The translations under genes and the position numbers were made by a program. 64,000 nt of DNA from Haliscomenobacter sp. (GTDB lineage Bacteria > Bacteroidota > Bacteroidia > Chitinophagales > Saprospiraceae): assembly GCA_016713275.1 (NCBI GenBank), contig JADJPL010000014.1, forward strand, positions 1-64,000. The letters are read 5' to 3'. Positions 35,609 through 44,607 of the stretch are shown here, piece by piece (the first letter of the stretch is position 1; each line of letters starts with the position of its first letter). Below the pieces are notes generated by a model. The model saw nothing but the letters and a program-made list of their open reading frames with translations, was not told the DNA's origin and ran no database searches.

Positions 35609-37276
35609 ATGAAGACCAAGCTCGTGTTATGGGGAACAAACGCACAGGACGAACGCGTTCTGGTCGGTTTGGAGTTGCTTCCTAAGGAAAACCTCGTCAA
35701 AGCTTACGTATTTCCAGAAGAGGTAGCTACCGAGGAATTTAGCCAGAAAATGCTGGATGAATGGCGGGACGCCAAACCGGTCGATTTTCCGGAAGGGTAT
35801 ACCATGGAGGAAAAAGAGCTTTCCTTATCGGAAACCATCCTTCCGGCAGGGATTAAACCAGAGCGCGACGATATCATTCACCGCGCCCAAACCGAATGGC
35901 ACTTCGTGGTGCTTTCGTCCAAATTGCACGACGCCTACCAGTCTGAACTCAGCGAGATCAAAGACCGGATCTCCAAGCTGCCCCGGTTTGATGCCGGCGT
36001 TTGGGAAGAACTGAAAGGGTTTTGGGCGAAAGTGCAAAACCAGGTGCGCGATAAAAACCTCTTCCGGGAGCATGGCGATGCCTTGCGGGATTTCACCAAC
36101 GAGCTTTTCTCCGACCTCAAATCCCTGCGCAATAAGCTGGACGAAGAGTTTGAACAGCTCTCCAAAGAAAATTTCGAACGCTTCCAGAACGCCTTCTCTG
36201 AAATCGAACGCAAACTCGCCAGCGGAGGCCGCCTCCAACCGTTGTTTGACGAACTGAAAGAGCTCCAGCGCAAGTTCCGCGATGCCAAGTTTACCAAAGA
36301 ACACCGCAATAAGGTTTGGGATACCCTGGACGCACTGTTCAAATCCGTAAAAGAAAAAAAATTCGGCGGGTCTTCGCCCTCCGATGACCGTTCCCCTTCC
36401 GACCGGCTGACCCGGCGTTTTGAAGGACTCCTTTCCGCTATCGAAAAAATGGAGCGCTCCATCAAGCGCGACGTGGACGACCTCGATTTCCAAAAACGCA
36501 AGGTCGAAGTTTCCGATGGCCAGCTGGAAGCCCAAATCCGCCAGGCTAAGATCCTCATGATCGAAGAGCGCGTACGGTCCAAGCAGGATAAGCTCAACGA
36601 GATGCTGACGACCAAAATCGATCTGGAAAAGCGCATGAGTTCTCAGAAAGAGCGGGACGCCCGCCGCGAAGAACGCGAGAAACTGGAGGAAACCAAAAAA
36701 GCCATCCAGGATAAAATTGCTTCAGACATTAAGGCGGCGGCCGAGGCCCGAGGCCCGGAATCGGATAAGCTCGAAAAGTTGGCCGAGGAGATCGCGCATA
36801 CGATATCCAAACCAAAACAAGATAAGCCTTCTGTAAGCGACGATAACGCGGACGATTCCCTCCTCGAAGCCGTGGGCGCTACCCTGACCGAAAGCCTCGA
36901 AGATCTGGCCGACACCGCCAAGGCCGTCGCTGAAGTCGTCGGGGAAAAACTCAAAGATGCGCTTTCCGACCTGAAGGAAGATTTTGAAAACGCCGTAGAG
37001 GCAGCAAAAGACCTGGCTTCCGCCCCAGAACCGGAGACCGCTCCCGACCATCAGGAGGAGGCAGAAGCCCTGGAACCCGCCTCGCCTGCAGCCCCCGCAG
37101 AAGACCTTCCGGTAGCCGAAGAAGAAGCCGGAGAAGAAGAAATAGTAGAAACGCAACCAGCGCCTCTTTTGATCGAAGAACCCGAAGCGGTGGAGGAAGA
37201 ACCCGCTGCTCCTCAACCCGAAAACCCGGAACCCTCCTCGGAGAAAGAAGAGGGAGAAGAGGAGGCGCCAAAATAA
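35609..37276 (+). CDS. long coiled-coil protein with acidic tail
   Basis: 555 residues, no signal peptide, no membrane helix. A small N-terminal domain (LVLWGTNAQDERVLVGLELL) of mixed strands is followed by helices and coiled coil from about residue 90 to 390, with Trp-containing helical repeats (VWEELKGFWAKVQNQVRDK, KVWDTLDALFKSVKEKKFG) that faintly recall DUF349. The last 150 residues are acidic and Pro/Ala/Glu-rich (EEEAGEEEIVETQ, EEEPAAPQPE). I do not recognise the family. It is a single-gene unit closed by two strong hairpins at 37275-37346. A cytoplasmic scaffold role would be guesswork. Confidence 0.75.
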   Translation: MKTKLVLWGTNAQDERVLVGLELLPKENLVKAYVFPEEVATEEFSQKMLDEWRDAKPVDFPEGYTMEEKELSLSETILPAGIKPERDDIIHRAQTEWHFVVLSSKLHDAYQSELSEIKDRISKLPRFDAGVWEELKGFWAKVQNQVRDKNLFREHGDALRDFTNELFSDLKSLRNKLDEEFEQLSKENFERFQNAFSEIERKLASGGRLQPLFDELKELQRKFRDAKFTKEHRNKVWDTLDALFKSVKEKKFGGSSPSDDRSPSDRLTRRFEGLLSAIEKMERSIKRDVDDLDFQKRKVEVSDGQLEAQIRQAKILMIEERVRSKQDKLNEMLTTKIDLEKRMSSQKERDARREEREKLEETKKAIQDKIASDIKAAAEARGPESDKLEKLAEEIAHTISKPKQDKPSVSDDNADDSLLEAVGATLTESLEDLADTAKAVAEVVGEKLKDALSDLKEDFENAVEAAKDLASAPEPETAPDHQEEAEALEPASPAAPAEDLPVAEEEAGEEEIVETQPAPLLIEEPEAVEEEPAAPQPENPEPSSEKEEGEEEAPK

Positions 37277-37294
37277 ACCGACGCGCGTCGGTTT
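37275..37294 (+). terminator. perfect palindrome after the coiled-coil gene
   Basis: AAACCGACGCGCGTCGGTTT, a 20-base perfect palindrome overlapping the stop codon, followed by GTTAAC. It is probably the first part of a double terminator. Confidence 0.6.
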
Positions 37295-37303
37295 GTTAAC
37301 TTC

Positions 37304-37346
37304 CAGAAACGCCAAAGGCCGGTATCCCCGGCCTTTGGCGTTTCTG
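37304..37346 (+). terminator. strong stem-loop terminator
   Basis: A perfect 19-bp stem (CAGAAACGCCAAAGGCCGG, 37304-37322, and its complement at 37328-37346) with a 5-base loop, followed by a T-rich stretch. It can work in both directions. Confidence 0.8.
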
Positions 37347-37621
37347 TTTCTACCTTTTTCTCGTCAGATCGGCTCTTTTTCGAATAAAAAGCGCCTTTTT
37401 CTCGAAAAAAATCACAAAAAAAATTTTTACTCCGCTATTTTTTTGTTCACAAGAGAGGTGAAAAAACATTCTTTTTCACTATTTTATCTAAAATTATTTA
37501 ACGACAGACATTTGCTATTGTATTTAAAATCAGCTTATTATTGTTGTTTGGTTGAATTGCAAGGGCGGTAAAATGGCGAAAATTGATCCGGGATAATTTT
37601 TCACAATGAGATTTTTTTGTC

Positions 37622-37653
37622 TTTGCGCACCCTTGGTTTCTGGTGCATTTTTG
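37622..37653 (+). promoter_or_regulatory. candidate promoter of a small RNA
   Basis: TTTG (37622-37625), 20 bases, then CATTTTTG (37646-37653): a near-perfect match to the Bacteroidota TTTG-N20-TAnnTTTG promoter with no open frame after it. Confidence 0.45.
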
Positions 37654-37659
37654 TACTGT

Positions 37660-37785
37660 GCAAAGGAGATAAGTGCAGAGGGAAACAACCCGAGAACGAT
37701 CGGGTCTACAAATTGAATATGTTCATGGGATTATAATCGAGGTGGCCAATCGTCCCGAATTTGGGTTCGGGACGATGCTCCCTTT
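37660..37785 (+). ncRNA. candidate small RNA ending in a hairpin
   Basis: Begins about 7 bases after the promoter above and ends in the stem CGTCCCGAA (37751-37759) / TTCGGGACG (37766-37774) followed by CTCCCTTTTTC. An internal hairpin ACCCGA/TCGGGT lies near 37695-37715. The sequence TATGTTCATGGGATTATA (about 37717-37734) recurs near 38000, and a shorter form near 37857. No known RNA family is recognised and no coding frame is evident. Confidence 0.4.
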
Positions 37786-37819
37786 TTCTTCCCGCTAAAG
37801 ATACAGGCTCAAAAAAAAA

Positions 37820-37839
37820 GGTGAATCAAAAGATTCACC
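37820..37839 (-). terminator. hairpin with T run on the minus strand
   Basis: GGTGAATC and GATTCACC flank AAAA; on the minus strand the stem is followed by nine T. It implies a minus-strand transcript from the 37.85-38.0 kb region. Confidence 0.5.
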
Positions 37840-38025
37840 CTCAATCAAATAGGTCATGCTCATGGGATTATGAATGCAAAATTCCTGAGATTACAATTTG
37901 TTATTCGGTTATTTAAGTTAGCACAACGAAGTTAAGCGATTTATTGGATGTAGAAAAAAAGATTCGTATTAAATCTGCTTAACGTTGAAAATTTTTTTGG
38001 ATATGTTCATGGGATTATACTAAGG

Positions 38026-38053
38026 GTCGCGCTTCGGTGCGACTTTTTTTTTG
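38026..38053 (+). terminator. stem-loop with T10
   Basis: GTCGCGC-TTCG-GTGCGAC followed by about ten T. It lies 20 bases after the second TTCATGGGATTATA repeat and has no upstream gene nearer than 700 bases, so it points to another small transcript in 37.85-38.05 kb. Confidence 0.6.
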
Positions 38054-38196
38054 CCTTTTTCTCCCGTTTCGCTCCGAATTCTTATTTAAGACTGCCTTTG
38101 ACCCCAAAAGTCACACCTGCCTCCAAATTTTCGCCAAGCTTTGCTATTTTTGCCCCCCGTAAAGGACTACCAAAACGCGATTACAATTTTCTACCT

Positions 38197-39753
38197 ATGC
38201 AACACCACCTCAGCGATCAGGAGATCATCCGCCGGGAGAACCTCCAGGAACTCCGCAACCTGGGCCTCGATCCCTATCCCGCAGAAGCATTCCCGGTAAA
38301 CGCCTTGGCAGCCGCGATCCGCGCCGAGTTCGATCCCGAAGCCGGCAATTTTCAGGAAGTCTGCCTGGCTGGAAGGCTGATGTCTTCCCGGGTGATGGGC
38401 AAAGCCTCGTTCGCGGAATTACAGGACTCCAGCGGCCGGATTCAGCTATACATTTCCCGCGACGAAATCTGCCCCGGGGAAAATAAAGACCTATATAATA
38501 TAGTATACAAAAAATTGCTGGACCTCGGGGACTTCATCGGGGTGAAAGGCTATGCTTTCCTGACAAAAACCGGAGAGCTGACCGTGCACGTAACCGAACT
38601 TAAACTCCTGAGCAAATCCCTCCGCCCCCTGCCGGTCGTCAAAACCCGGGTGAACGAAGAAACCGGCGAAACGGAGGTCTACGACGCGTTTGCCGATCCG
38701 GAGTTGCGCTACCGGCAGCGCTACGTCGACCTGACCGTCAACGCGCACGTGAAGGAAACCTTCCTCAAGCGTAGCCGGATCATTTCCGCCATGCGGCGGT
38801 ATTTTGACGCACAGGGGTGGCTGGAGGTCGAAACCCCCATCCTGCAGCCCGTCCACGGAGGCGCCGCAGCAAGGCCCTTCGCTACCCACCACAATACGCT
38901 GGATATGGCCTTGTACCTGCGCATCGCCAATGAACTATACCTCAAGCGCCTGATCGCCGGCGGGTTTGACGGGGTCTACGAAATCGGAAAAATGTTCCGC
39001 AACGAAGGAATGGATCGTACCCACAACCCCGAATTTACTTCCATGGAAATCTACGTAGCCTATAAAGACTACGAATGGATGATGCGCATGGTAGAGGAAT
39101 GCCTGGAAACGATCGCCCGGGAAGTCAACGGCGTAACCACCGTTCAGATCGGCGAAAACCTCGTGGAATTTGCCGGCCCCTACAAACGCCTGAGCATGTT
39201 CGAAGCGATCCAGACGTATACGGGCGTCGACGTGTCGGATATGGACGAAGCGCAGTTGCGCGACGCCTGCCGCCAACTCCACATCGAAACCGACCCGTCT
39301 ATGGGCAAAGGAAAACTAATCGACGAAATCTTCAGCGAGAAAGTGGAGGATTACTTGATCCAGCCTACCTATATCACGGATTATCCCGTGGAAATGACCC
39401 CGCTGGCCAAGAAACACCGCTCTAAGCCCGGCCTCGTGGAACGGTTTGAGCTTTTTGTCAACGGCAAAGAGATCGCCAATGCCTACTCCGAGCTCAACGA
39501 CCCGATCGATCAGCGCCAGCGGTTCGAAGAACAACTCCAACTCGCAGCCCGGGGCGATTTTGAAGCCATGGCTATGGACGAAGACTTTCTCCGCGCCTTG
39601 GAATACGGGATGCCCCCCACCTCCGGCCTTGGCATCGGCATCGACCGCCTGACCATGATGCTCACCAACCAGCATACGATTCAGGAAGTCCTGTTCTTCC
39701 CCCAAATGAAATCGGAAAAGCCTCAGGTTCAGGAAGAAGACGCGACAGAGTAG
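38197..39753 (+). CDS. lysS: lysyl-tRNA synthetase, class II
   Basis: 518 residues. Charges tRNA-Lys with lysine in the cytoplasm. An OB-fold anticodon-binding domain (VCLAGRLMSSRVMGKASFAE) precedes the class II core. Motif 2 is MFRNEGMDRTHNPEFTSME, motif 3 GLGIGIDRLTMML. The ATG at 38197 is chosen because the conserved MQHHLSDQEIIRRENLQEL opening starts there; an upstream in-frame ATG at 38098 would add residues with no family match. TATTTTTG at 38145-38152 could be a -7 box. A cluster of palindromic repeats follows the gene. Confidence 0.95.
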   Translation: MQHHLSDQEIIRRENLQELRNLGLDPYPAEAFPVNALAAAIRAEFDPEAGNFQEVCLAGRLMSSRVMGKASFAELQDSSGRIQLYISRDEICPGENKDLYNIVYKKLLDLGDFIGVKGYAFLTKTGELTVHVTELKLLSKSLRPLPVVKTRVNEETGETEVYDAFADPELRYRQRYVDLTVNAHVKETFLKRSRIISAMRRYFDAQGWLEVETPILQPVHGGAAARPFATHHNTLDMALYLRIANELYLKRLIAGGFDGVYEIGKMFRNEGMDRTHNPEFTSMEIYVAYKDYEWMMRMVEECLETIAREVNGVTTVQIGENLVEFAGPYKRLSMFEAIQTYTGVDVSDMDEAQLRDACRQLHIETDPSMGKGKLIDEIFSEKVEDYLIQPTYITDYPVEMTPLAKKHRSKPGLVERFELFVNGKEIANAYSELNDPIDQRQRFEEQLQLAARGDFEAMAMDEDFLRALEYGMPPTSGLGIGIDRLTMMLTNQHTIQEVLFFPQMKSEKPQVQEEDATE

Positions 39754-39766
39754 CCCCCCCCTGTTC

Positions 39767-40053
39767 CTTGCCCTGTTCGCCGAAATCCTTAGATTTCGTG
39801 CGGAACTATTAGCCGGTCCCCTGACCGGCGTCAGCAAACCTGTTCGCCAAAATCCTTAGATTTCGTGCGGAACTACCCTGTTCGCCGAAATCCTTAGATT
39901 TCGTGCGGAACTATTAGCCGGTCCCCTGACCGGCGTTCCCTGCAGCTGGCTTTGCTGACGCCGGTCAGGGGACCGGCTAATAGTCCTGCAAGGAATCTGA
40001 GGATTCCTGCAAACAAGGGATATTCCTGCAAACAAGGGGGAGGATTCCTGCAA
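39767..40053. repeat. palindromic repeat cluster, GTTCGCCG family
   Basis: Three direct copies and one inverted partial copy of a roughly 65-base unit: GTTCGCCGAAATCC, the palindrome around TTAGATTTC, GTGCGGAAC, then GCCGGTCCCCTGACCGGCG. Short CCTGCAAACAAG repeats follow. The family also occurs at 45901-45967, 54262-54363 and 61038-61137. No gene in 39754-40153. Confidence 0.8.
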
Positions 40054-40153
40054 ACAAGGCAGACGGGGAAACCTATCGGTATTTATTTCCCTTTCGTCGA
40101 AAGGCATTGACATGCATGAACGAATGCGCTAGTTTGGAGTAAAAATCAACCCT

Positions 40154-40816
40154 ATGAAACGGTTCGCTTTTGTTTTATTGTTGCTGGGCATTTTTTCGCT
40201 GGCCTCCTGCAATAAAGAAACCTCCCGCTCGGAAGAAAAGAAGGTTTCCAAATCCGACGACAAAGACCTGATCGTCATTGAATCCGACGATCAGACCATC
40301 CGCATCCGCAAACCGGAAGATCTGGCCAATGAAATGGAGCGCCGGATGAAGGATATAGAAAAGGGGTCGCCGGAAGAACTGGTCGATTTCCAGAAATTAA
40401 AGGACCTGCTCCCGTCGCGTTTGGGCTGGTTCGTGCGCAAGGAACATAAAGGGCAGCGCGCCGGGGTAGCCGGGTTTGGCGCGTCGTCGGCTGAGGCAAA
40501 ATACGTTAGTGGGCAGCAGACGATGGAGGTGAGCATGGCCGATCTGGGGCCCATGGCCGGATTGGTGGGCGCCATCGCCGTTTGGGCGAATGTGGAAATG
40601 GATAATACGACCGAAACGGGTTTCGAGCGAACCACCACGGTGCAAGGATACAAAGCCATGGAAACCTACGACCGCGCTTCCAAAACCGGCGAGCTGAACA
40701 TCCTGGTGGGCGACCGGTTTATGGTGCATCTTCAGGGGGAGAATATCAAGGAACGCACCCTAAAAGAGACAGCGGGAAAATTGGCGCTGAAAAAACTGGA
40801 GAACCTGGCAGATTAA
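40154..40816 (+). CDS. lipoprotein of unknown function
   Basis: 220 residues with a clear lipoprotein signal (FVLLLLGIFSLASCNKE, Cys20). The charged linker (SEEKKVSKSDDKD) leads to a compact domain with DLLPSRLGWFVRKEHKGQRA, a Gly/Ala-rich turn and two long beta-hairpin segments (ETGFERTTTVQGYKAMETYD, FMVHLQGENIKE). I do not recognise the family. The fold may be of the kind that measures membrane or envelope stress, but nothing in the sequence proves that. It overlaps the convergent gene at 40813-41190 by 4 bases at the stops. Confidence 0.75.
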   Translation: MKRFAFVLLLLGIFSLASCNKETSRSEEKKVSKSDDKDLIVIESDDQTIRIRKPEDLANEMERRMKDIEKGSPEELVDFQKLKDLLPSRLGWFVRKEHKGQRAGVAGFGASSAEAKYVSGQQTMEVSMADLGPMAGLVGAIAVWANVEMDNTTETGFERTTTVQGYKAMETYDRASKTGELNILVGDRFMVHLQGENIKERTLKETAGKLALKKLENLAD

Positions 40817-41190
40817 TTCTTCTTTCGCTCCAGCACCCGGTGGAATTTCAATAAATGCTCCGGGTCTGCCTCGTTAAACAAGGATAAAATAAGCGTGCTT
40901 CGCTTGCGCCGGTCTACCGGAAACAGGATCTTGACCGGGTTGTGGACGTACCCGTTGTCTTCAAACAGCAGGATTTGTTTGTTGCGGGTCGGAAGCCGGA
41001 AGAGTTCCAGCTCTTTGGCCGTGCGGGGTAGGGGCACCTCCCCGTATCCTTCTTCCAGCAGGAATTGGCGGATCATCTGGAAGCTATGTTCCAAGCTGGC
41101 GCCAGCGAAGACGGTCCGGTATTCGTATCCGTCGCATTCGCCGTCCAGGTAATGAGATCCCGCAGGAGGAAAATCTGCCCGTAACGCCAT
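40813..41190 (-). CDS. conserved hypothetical protein
   Basis: 125 residues, no signal or membrane segment. Mixed alpha/beta: a helix SFQMIRQFLLEEGYGEV, then strands LFRLPTRNKQILLFEDNGYV and NPVKILFPVDRRKRSTLIL, and an acidic-basic tail (HRVLERKKN). No family recognised. It may be translated with the WG-repeat gene, whose stop lies 12 bases upstream of its start on the same strand. Confidence 0.7.
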   Translation of the reverse strand: MALRADFPPAGSHYLDGECDGYEYRTVFAGASLEHSFQMIRQFLLEEGYGEVPLPRTAKELELFRLPTRNKQILLFEDNGYVHNPVKILFPVDRRKRSTLILSLFNEADPEHLLKFHRVLERKKN

Positions 41191-41202
41191 AGCGCGTGAA
41201 AA

Positions 41203-42225
41203 TTATGGTTTTTCCTGCCAAATTACCGTTCCTTCCCGAGTAATATAAGCCCAGCCTCCGGAAATTCCTACCCTGGCCAGGTTGTTCCGGAATGGCATGG
41301 CCCAGTCGAACTGTGGGGCAATGGCAAAGACGCCGTCCGGATGGATAAATCCCCAGCGGGCGCCAGCAAGCACGGGGGCCAGCCCTTCGGCAAACAGCCC
41401 GGCGTCCTGGAAGGAAAAAGGGATGACCACCTGCCCGTCTTTCTGAATGAACCCGAACTTTTGTCCATCGCCCACAGGGGCAAGGCCCTCCGAAAAATCG
41501 CCCGCCGAGAGGTATCTGGGCTCAACTGGCATGACTCCGGTATCGGAAATAAACCCAAAGTGATTTCCCGACTTGACAATGGCCATTCCTTCAAAAAAAT
41601 CGCCGTTGGAAGTTCCGGGAACAAAGTCAAATTGGGGCTCAAACAACACCTTGCCCGAGCGGTGGACAAGCCCCCACTTCCGGTGTTTGACGGCAACCGC
41701 AGCCTCGTTTTGGAAAGGCAAACACCGGTCGTAAGGCAGCTCCAGGCAAAATGCCCCTTTCGTATCGATGTACCCGCAGCCCGTAGAGGCGCTTACTGGC
41801 GCCAGTCCGCCCCGGAAATCTCCGGCCCATTCAAATTGAGGAGCCAGGGCCCATTCCCCATTGGGACGGATATGCCCATACTGCTTGTCCTGGCGAACGG
41901 CCGCCACCCCTTCCGAAAAATCGGCGGCTTCCTCATACTGCACCTCAATAGCCAGGTTGCCTTTCTTGTCGATATATCCCCAGCGCTGAACGAGTTGAAC
42001 CCGGGCCAGTTCCTCCTCAAAATAACCGATGTAATTGAACAACTGTTTCAGGTAAAGCCTGCCCAGGGCATCCAGCAGCACCAGCCTGTCGTTCATCCGG
42101 ACGCGGGAAAACCCATGGTAGAATTCATCCGCCTCGAAGTATTGAGGTTCGATCACGACCTCCCCGCTTCGGTTCATGAACCCGAATTTTCCCCGATCCC
42201 GAATTTTAAACAACAGCTGTTCCAT
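41203..42225 (-). CDS. WG-repeat protein
   Basis: 340 residues made almost wholly of WG repeats, short beta-hairpin units of the form GxWGYIDxxGxxxIxPxFxxAxxFxEGLAxV. Clear units include KFGFMNRSGEVVIEPQY, RWGYIDKKGNLAIEVQYEEA, KWGLVHRSGKVLFEPQF and KFGFIQKDGQVVIPFSFQDA, eight to ten in all. No signal peptide, so it is probably cytoplasmic. WG repeats are thought to bind partners; no specific role is known. Upstream, at 42258-42300, a heptamer tract (ACCGTCT on the coding strand) precedes the start. Confidence 0.88.
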   Translation of the reverse strand: MEQLLFKIRDRGKFGFMNRSGEVVIEPQYFEADEFYHGFSRVRMNDRLVLLDALGRLYLKQLFNYIGYFEEELARVQLVQRWGYIDKKGNLAIEVQYEEAADFSEGVAAVRQDKQYGHIRPNGEWALAPQFEWAGDFRGGLAPVSASTGCGYIDTKGAFCLELPYDRCLPFQNEAAVAVKHRKWGLVHRSGKVLFEPQFDFVPGTSNGDFFEGMAIVKSGNHFGFISDTGVMPVEPRYLSAGDFSEGLAPVGDGQKFGFIQKDGQVVIPFSFQDAGLFAEGLAPVLAGARWGFIHPDGVFAIAPQFDWAMPFRNNLARVGISGGWAYITREGTVIWQEKP

Positions 42226-42325
42226 GCATCGCCTTTAAGGAATGCCAAAGATAAGAAATTAGACGGTAGACGGTAAACGGAAGATGGTGGACGGGGAAAG
42301 GTTCAAGGTTCAAAGGTTCAAGAAC

Positions 42326-42584
42326 TGTTGTGCGTGAGACTTCCGTCTACGCATACGTTCAATCTTCAGATTGCGCGTATTTCCTGCCGTTGGAGCATTG
42401 CAGGATTGTCTGAACGGTGATTTGCAGGATGAAAGGATGGCCATCATGTAGCCCCATGTTGTGCGTAGACTTCCGTCTACGCATACGTTCAATCTTCAGA
42501 TTGCGCGTATTTCCTGCCGTTGGAGCATTGCTGCGTTGTCTGAACGGTGATTTGCAGGATGAAAGGATGGCCATGATGTAGCCC
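42326..42584. repeat. two direct copies of a 130-bp repeat
   Basis: Copy 1 at 42326-42455 and copy 2 at 42457-42584 are nearly identical. Each starts TGTTGTGCGT, contains the hairpin GTAGACTTCCGTCTAC and CAATCTTCAGATTG, and ends GGATGGCCATSATGTAGCCC. The rest of 42226-42648 holds only short repeats (GGTTCAA). No coding sequence. Confidence 0.85.
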
Positions 42585-42648
42585 GGATTTTAAATCCATG
42601 TAGCTGGTCTGGAGACTTGAACCAAGGGGACCTTTGAACCTTTGATCG

Positions 42649-43302
42649 TTAAAAAGGCATTCTCGCCAGGACATCTACATTCCCGGTCACTTTCTGGCCG
42701 AGTTGAACGAGGATTTCGGCGTCGGGCGGAAGGAAGATGTCTACCCGGGAGCCAAATTTGATGAAGCCCAGTTCCTGGCCTTGGCGGACGGATTCGCCGG
42801 GTTGGAGGTAGTGGACGATGCGCCGGGCCATGGCGCCCGCGATCTGGCGGACGAGCACCGGGCCGAAAGGGCCTTCGATGACGGCGGTGCACCGCTCGTT
42901 CTCGGTGGAGGACTTGGGGTGCCAGGCAACCAGGTATTTGCCGGGATGGTATTTGACGTAAGCCACTTTCCCGCTAAAAGGAACGCGGTTGGCATGCACA
43001 TTCATGGGCGACATAAAAACGGAAATCATCAGCCGGCGGTCGTGGAAATACTCCGTTTCTTCCACGTGTTCTATAACGACCACTTTGCCATCTGCCGGCG
43101 AATACACGAGGCAGTCGTCGGCCTGAGCTATCGCCCGGCCCGGATTCCGGAAAAACTGAACCACCAGGCCAAGCAAAACCAGAGAAGCCAGCACTAACCA
43201 AGGCTGCAGCCCCGGCAGAAAAAATACAGGAATGATGTTGAATAGCCCCAGAATCAGCAGGGAGAGGACTAGTGTAGGGATTCCTTCGCGATGAAAGCGC
43301 AT
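42649..43302 (-). CDS. psd: phosphatidylserine decarboxylase
   Basis: 217 residues, the short Bacteroidota/archaetidylserine type. Converts phosphatidylserine to phosphatidylethanolamine at the inner membrane. Two N-terminal helices (TLVLSLLILGLFNIIPVF) anchor it. The catalytic Asp71 is in SPADGKV, His103 in NVHANR, and the self-cleavage site that makes the pyruvoyl group is Gly184-Ser185 in IKFGSRVDIF. It lies downstream of cdsA and the Rpn remnant on the same strand, which fits joint use in phospholipid synthesis. Confidence 0.93.
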   Translation of the reverse strand: MRFHREGIPTLVLSLLILGLFNIIPVFFLPGLQPWLVLASLVLLGLVVQFFRNPGRAIAQADDCLVYSPADGKVVVIEHVEETEYFHDRRLMISVFMSPMNVHANRVPFSGKVAYVKYHPGKYLVAWHPKSSTENERCTAVIEGPFGPVLVRQIAGAMARRIVHYLQPGESVRQGQELGFIKFGSRVDIFLPPDAEILVQLGQKVTGNVDVLARMPF

Positions 43303-43350
43303 GTGGTCTGGTTGTTTTGCTGGGTGAAGATTGAGACTATTATTCGCATC

Positions 43351-43750
43351 CTACCCTTTCTTCTCCTCTAACCCATGCTGAGCAATAACTGCCTTCACCT
43401 CCTCTTCGCTCAAGCCGGTGAGCAGGCACAGGATTTCAAAAGAAACCCCGTTTTGGTAGCCCCGCAGGACCACTTCGTTCACGTTTTTTTCTTTTCCTTG
43501 CTGGAGCCCTTCCTGGATTCCCTGCTCGATTCCCTTTTGAATCCCTTGCTCGATTCCTTTTTGGATTCCTTTTTGAATCCCTTGCTCAATTCCTTTTTGG
43601 ATTCCTTCCTGAAGGATCATGTCATACGTACTCATAACCTCTTCTTTTATGGCAGCAGGTAGGGCTTTGACCATTTCCGCCCATTGCCTTGCCGGTATTT
43701 TGGTGATGCTCACCATGTAAACAATTACTTCTTTTAAAAGGTTTCCTCCG
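43351..43750 (-). pseudogene. Rpn-family remnant, copy 3
   Basis: The same 3' unit as at 1158-1497 and 15163-15552, starting at CGGAGGAAACC (43750 down) and ending after the stop. It has the longest GIQKGIEQG tract of the three. It adjoins the end of cdsA, 8 bases past the natural cdsA stop, and separates cdsA from psd. It lacks the nuclease core and has no start of its own beyond internal ATGs. Confidence 0.75.
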
Positions 43751-43757
43751 GACCTCC

Positions 43758-44602
43758 CTACCCATACACCCACAGCAGCGCATACCCGCTGTGAACGGCA
43801 GGTGGAAAATAAACCCGTCGAATCGGTCGAGCATGCCGCCGTGGCCGGGCAGGAGGCTGCCGGTGTCCTTGATCTGCCGGCTGCGTTTGAACATGGATTC
43901 GACCAGATCGCCCAGGGAGCCGAAGAGGAAAATCAGCATCGACAAGGCCAGCCAATGGGCGGTCGGGACTCCTGGAAGCACAAACCCGAGTGCCACGGCA
44001 ATTCCCAGGCATAGCAGGCCTGCTCCGATAATCCCTTCCCAGGTTTTTTTAGGGGAAATACGGGGAAAAAACGGCGTTTTGCCTAACCGGGACCCTACCA
44101 GGTAGGCCCCGGTATCGTTGGTCCACGTAAGCAAAACGATCCCCAGAACCAGGTCCATCCGGTACAACCCGTTGGGTTGGAAGGCGGCCAGGCTAAGCAG
44201 CACAAAGGGCATTCCGATATACAGCAGCCCGGTAAATACGGTCCCGATATACCGGAAAGGGTGGGGGCCATTCTGAAAAAGTTCGATCAAAAACACCAGG
44301 AAAAGCGTGGGAAGCAACAAAAGAGCGAGCATTTCCAATTGCCGGATGTCCATCCATCCCAATTGGAAGGCCGTTGCTGCCAGATAGGGAACCAGCCCGA
44401 AAACGAGGCCGAACCGCCGCAGCCACCATTGGCTTGGATCGTGCCCCTCCACGCCCGCCGCTAAAAACTCCCAGAGGCAAAAGGCCAAGATCAGACCGAA
44501 GAGCACAATAAACGTGTATTTGCCGGCCATGATGCCTGCCAGCATGATCAGGACAAAAACAACCGAGGTAAAGAACCGGATACGGAGCCCGTCGATGGCC
44601 AT
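43758..44602 (-). CDS. cdsA: phosphatidate cytidylyltransferase (frameshift near C-terminus)
   Basis: 281 residues after repair. Makes CDP-diacylglycerol from phosphatidate and CTP in the inner membrane. Eight or so membrane helices; the CDP-alcohol signature is SLGDLVESMFKRSRQIKDTG...LPGHGGMLDRFDG. Near 43781-43790 a G appears to be missing: adding it turns the last residues into HLPFTAGYALLWVYG and a stop at 43758, a normal end. Unrepaired, the frame runs into the adjacent Rpn remnant down to 43622. The ATG at 44602 (MAIDGLRIRFFTSVVF) lies 5 bases after the CPBP protease gene. Confidence 0.9.
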
Positions 44603-44607
44603 ATTGG

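Noticed and set aside
37683..37700. GAGGGAAACAACCC resembles a stretch of 23S rRNA
   Set aside because: Only 14 bases match and the flanks do not, so this is chance or a minor coincidence, not an rRNA fragment.
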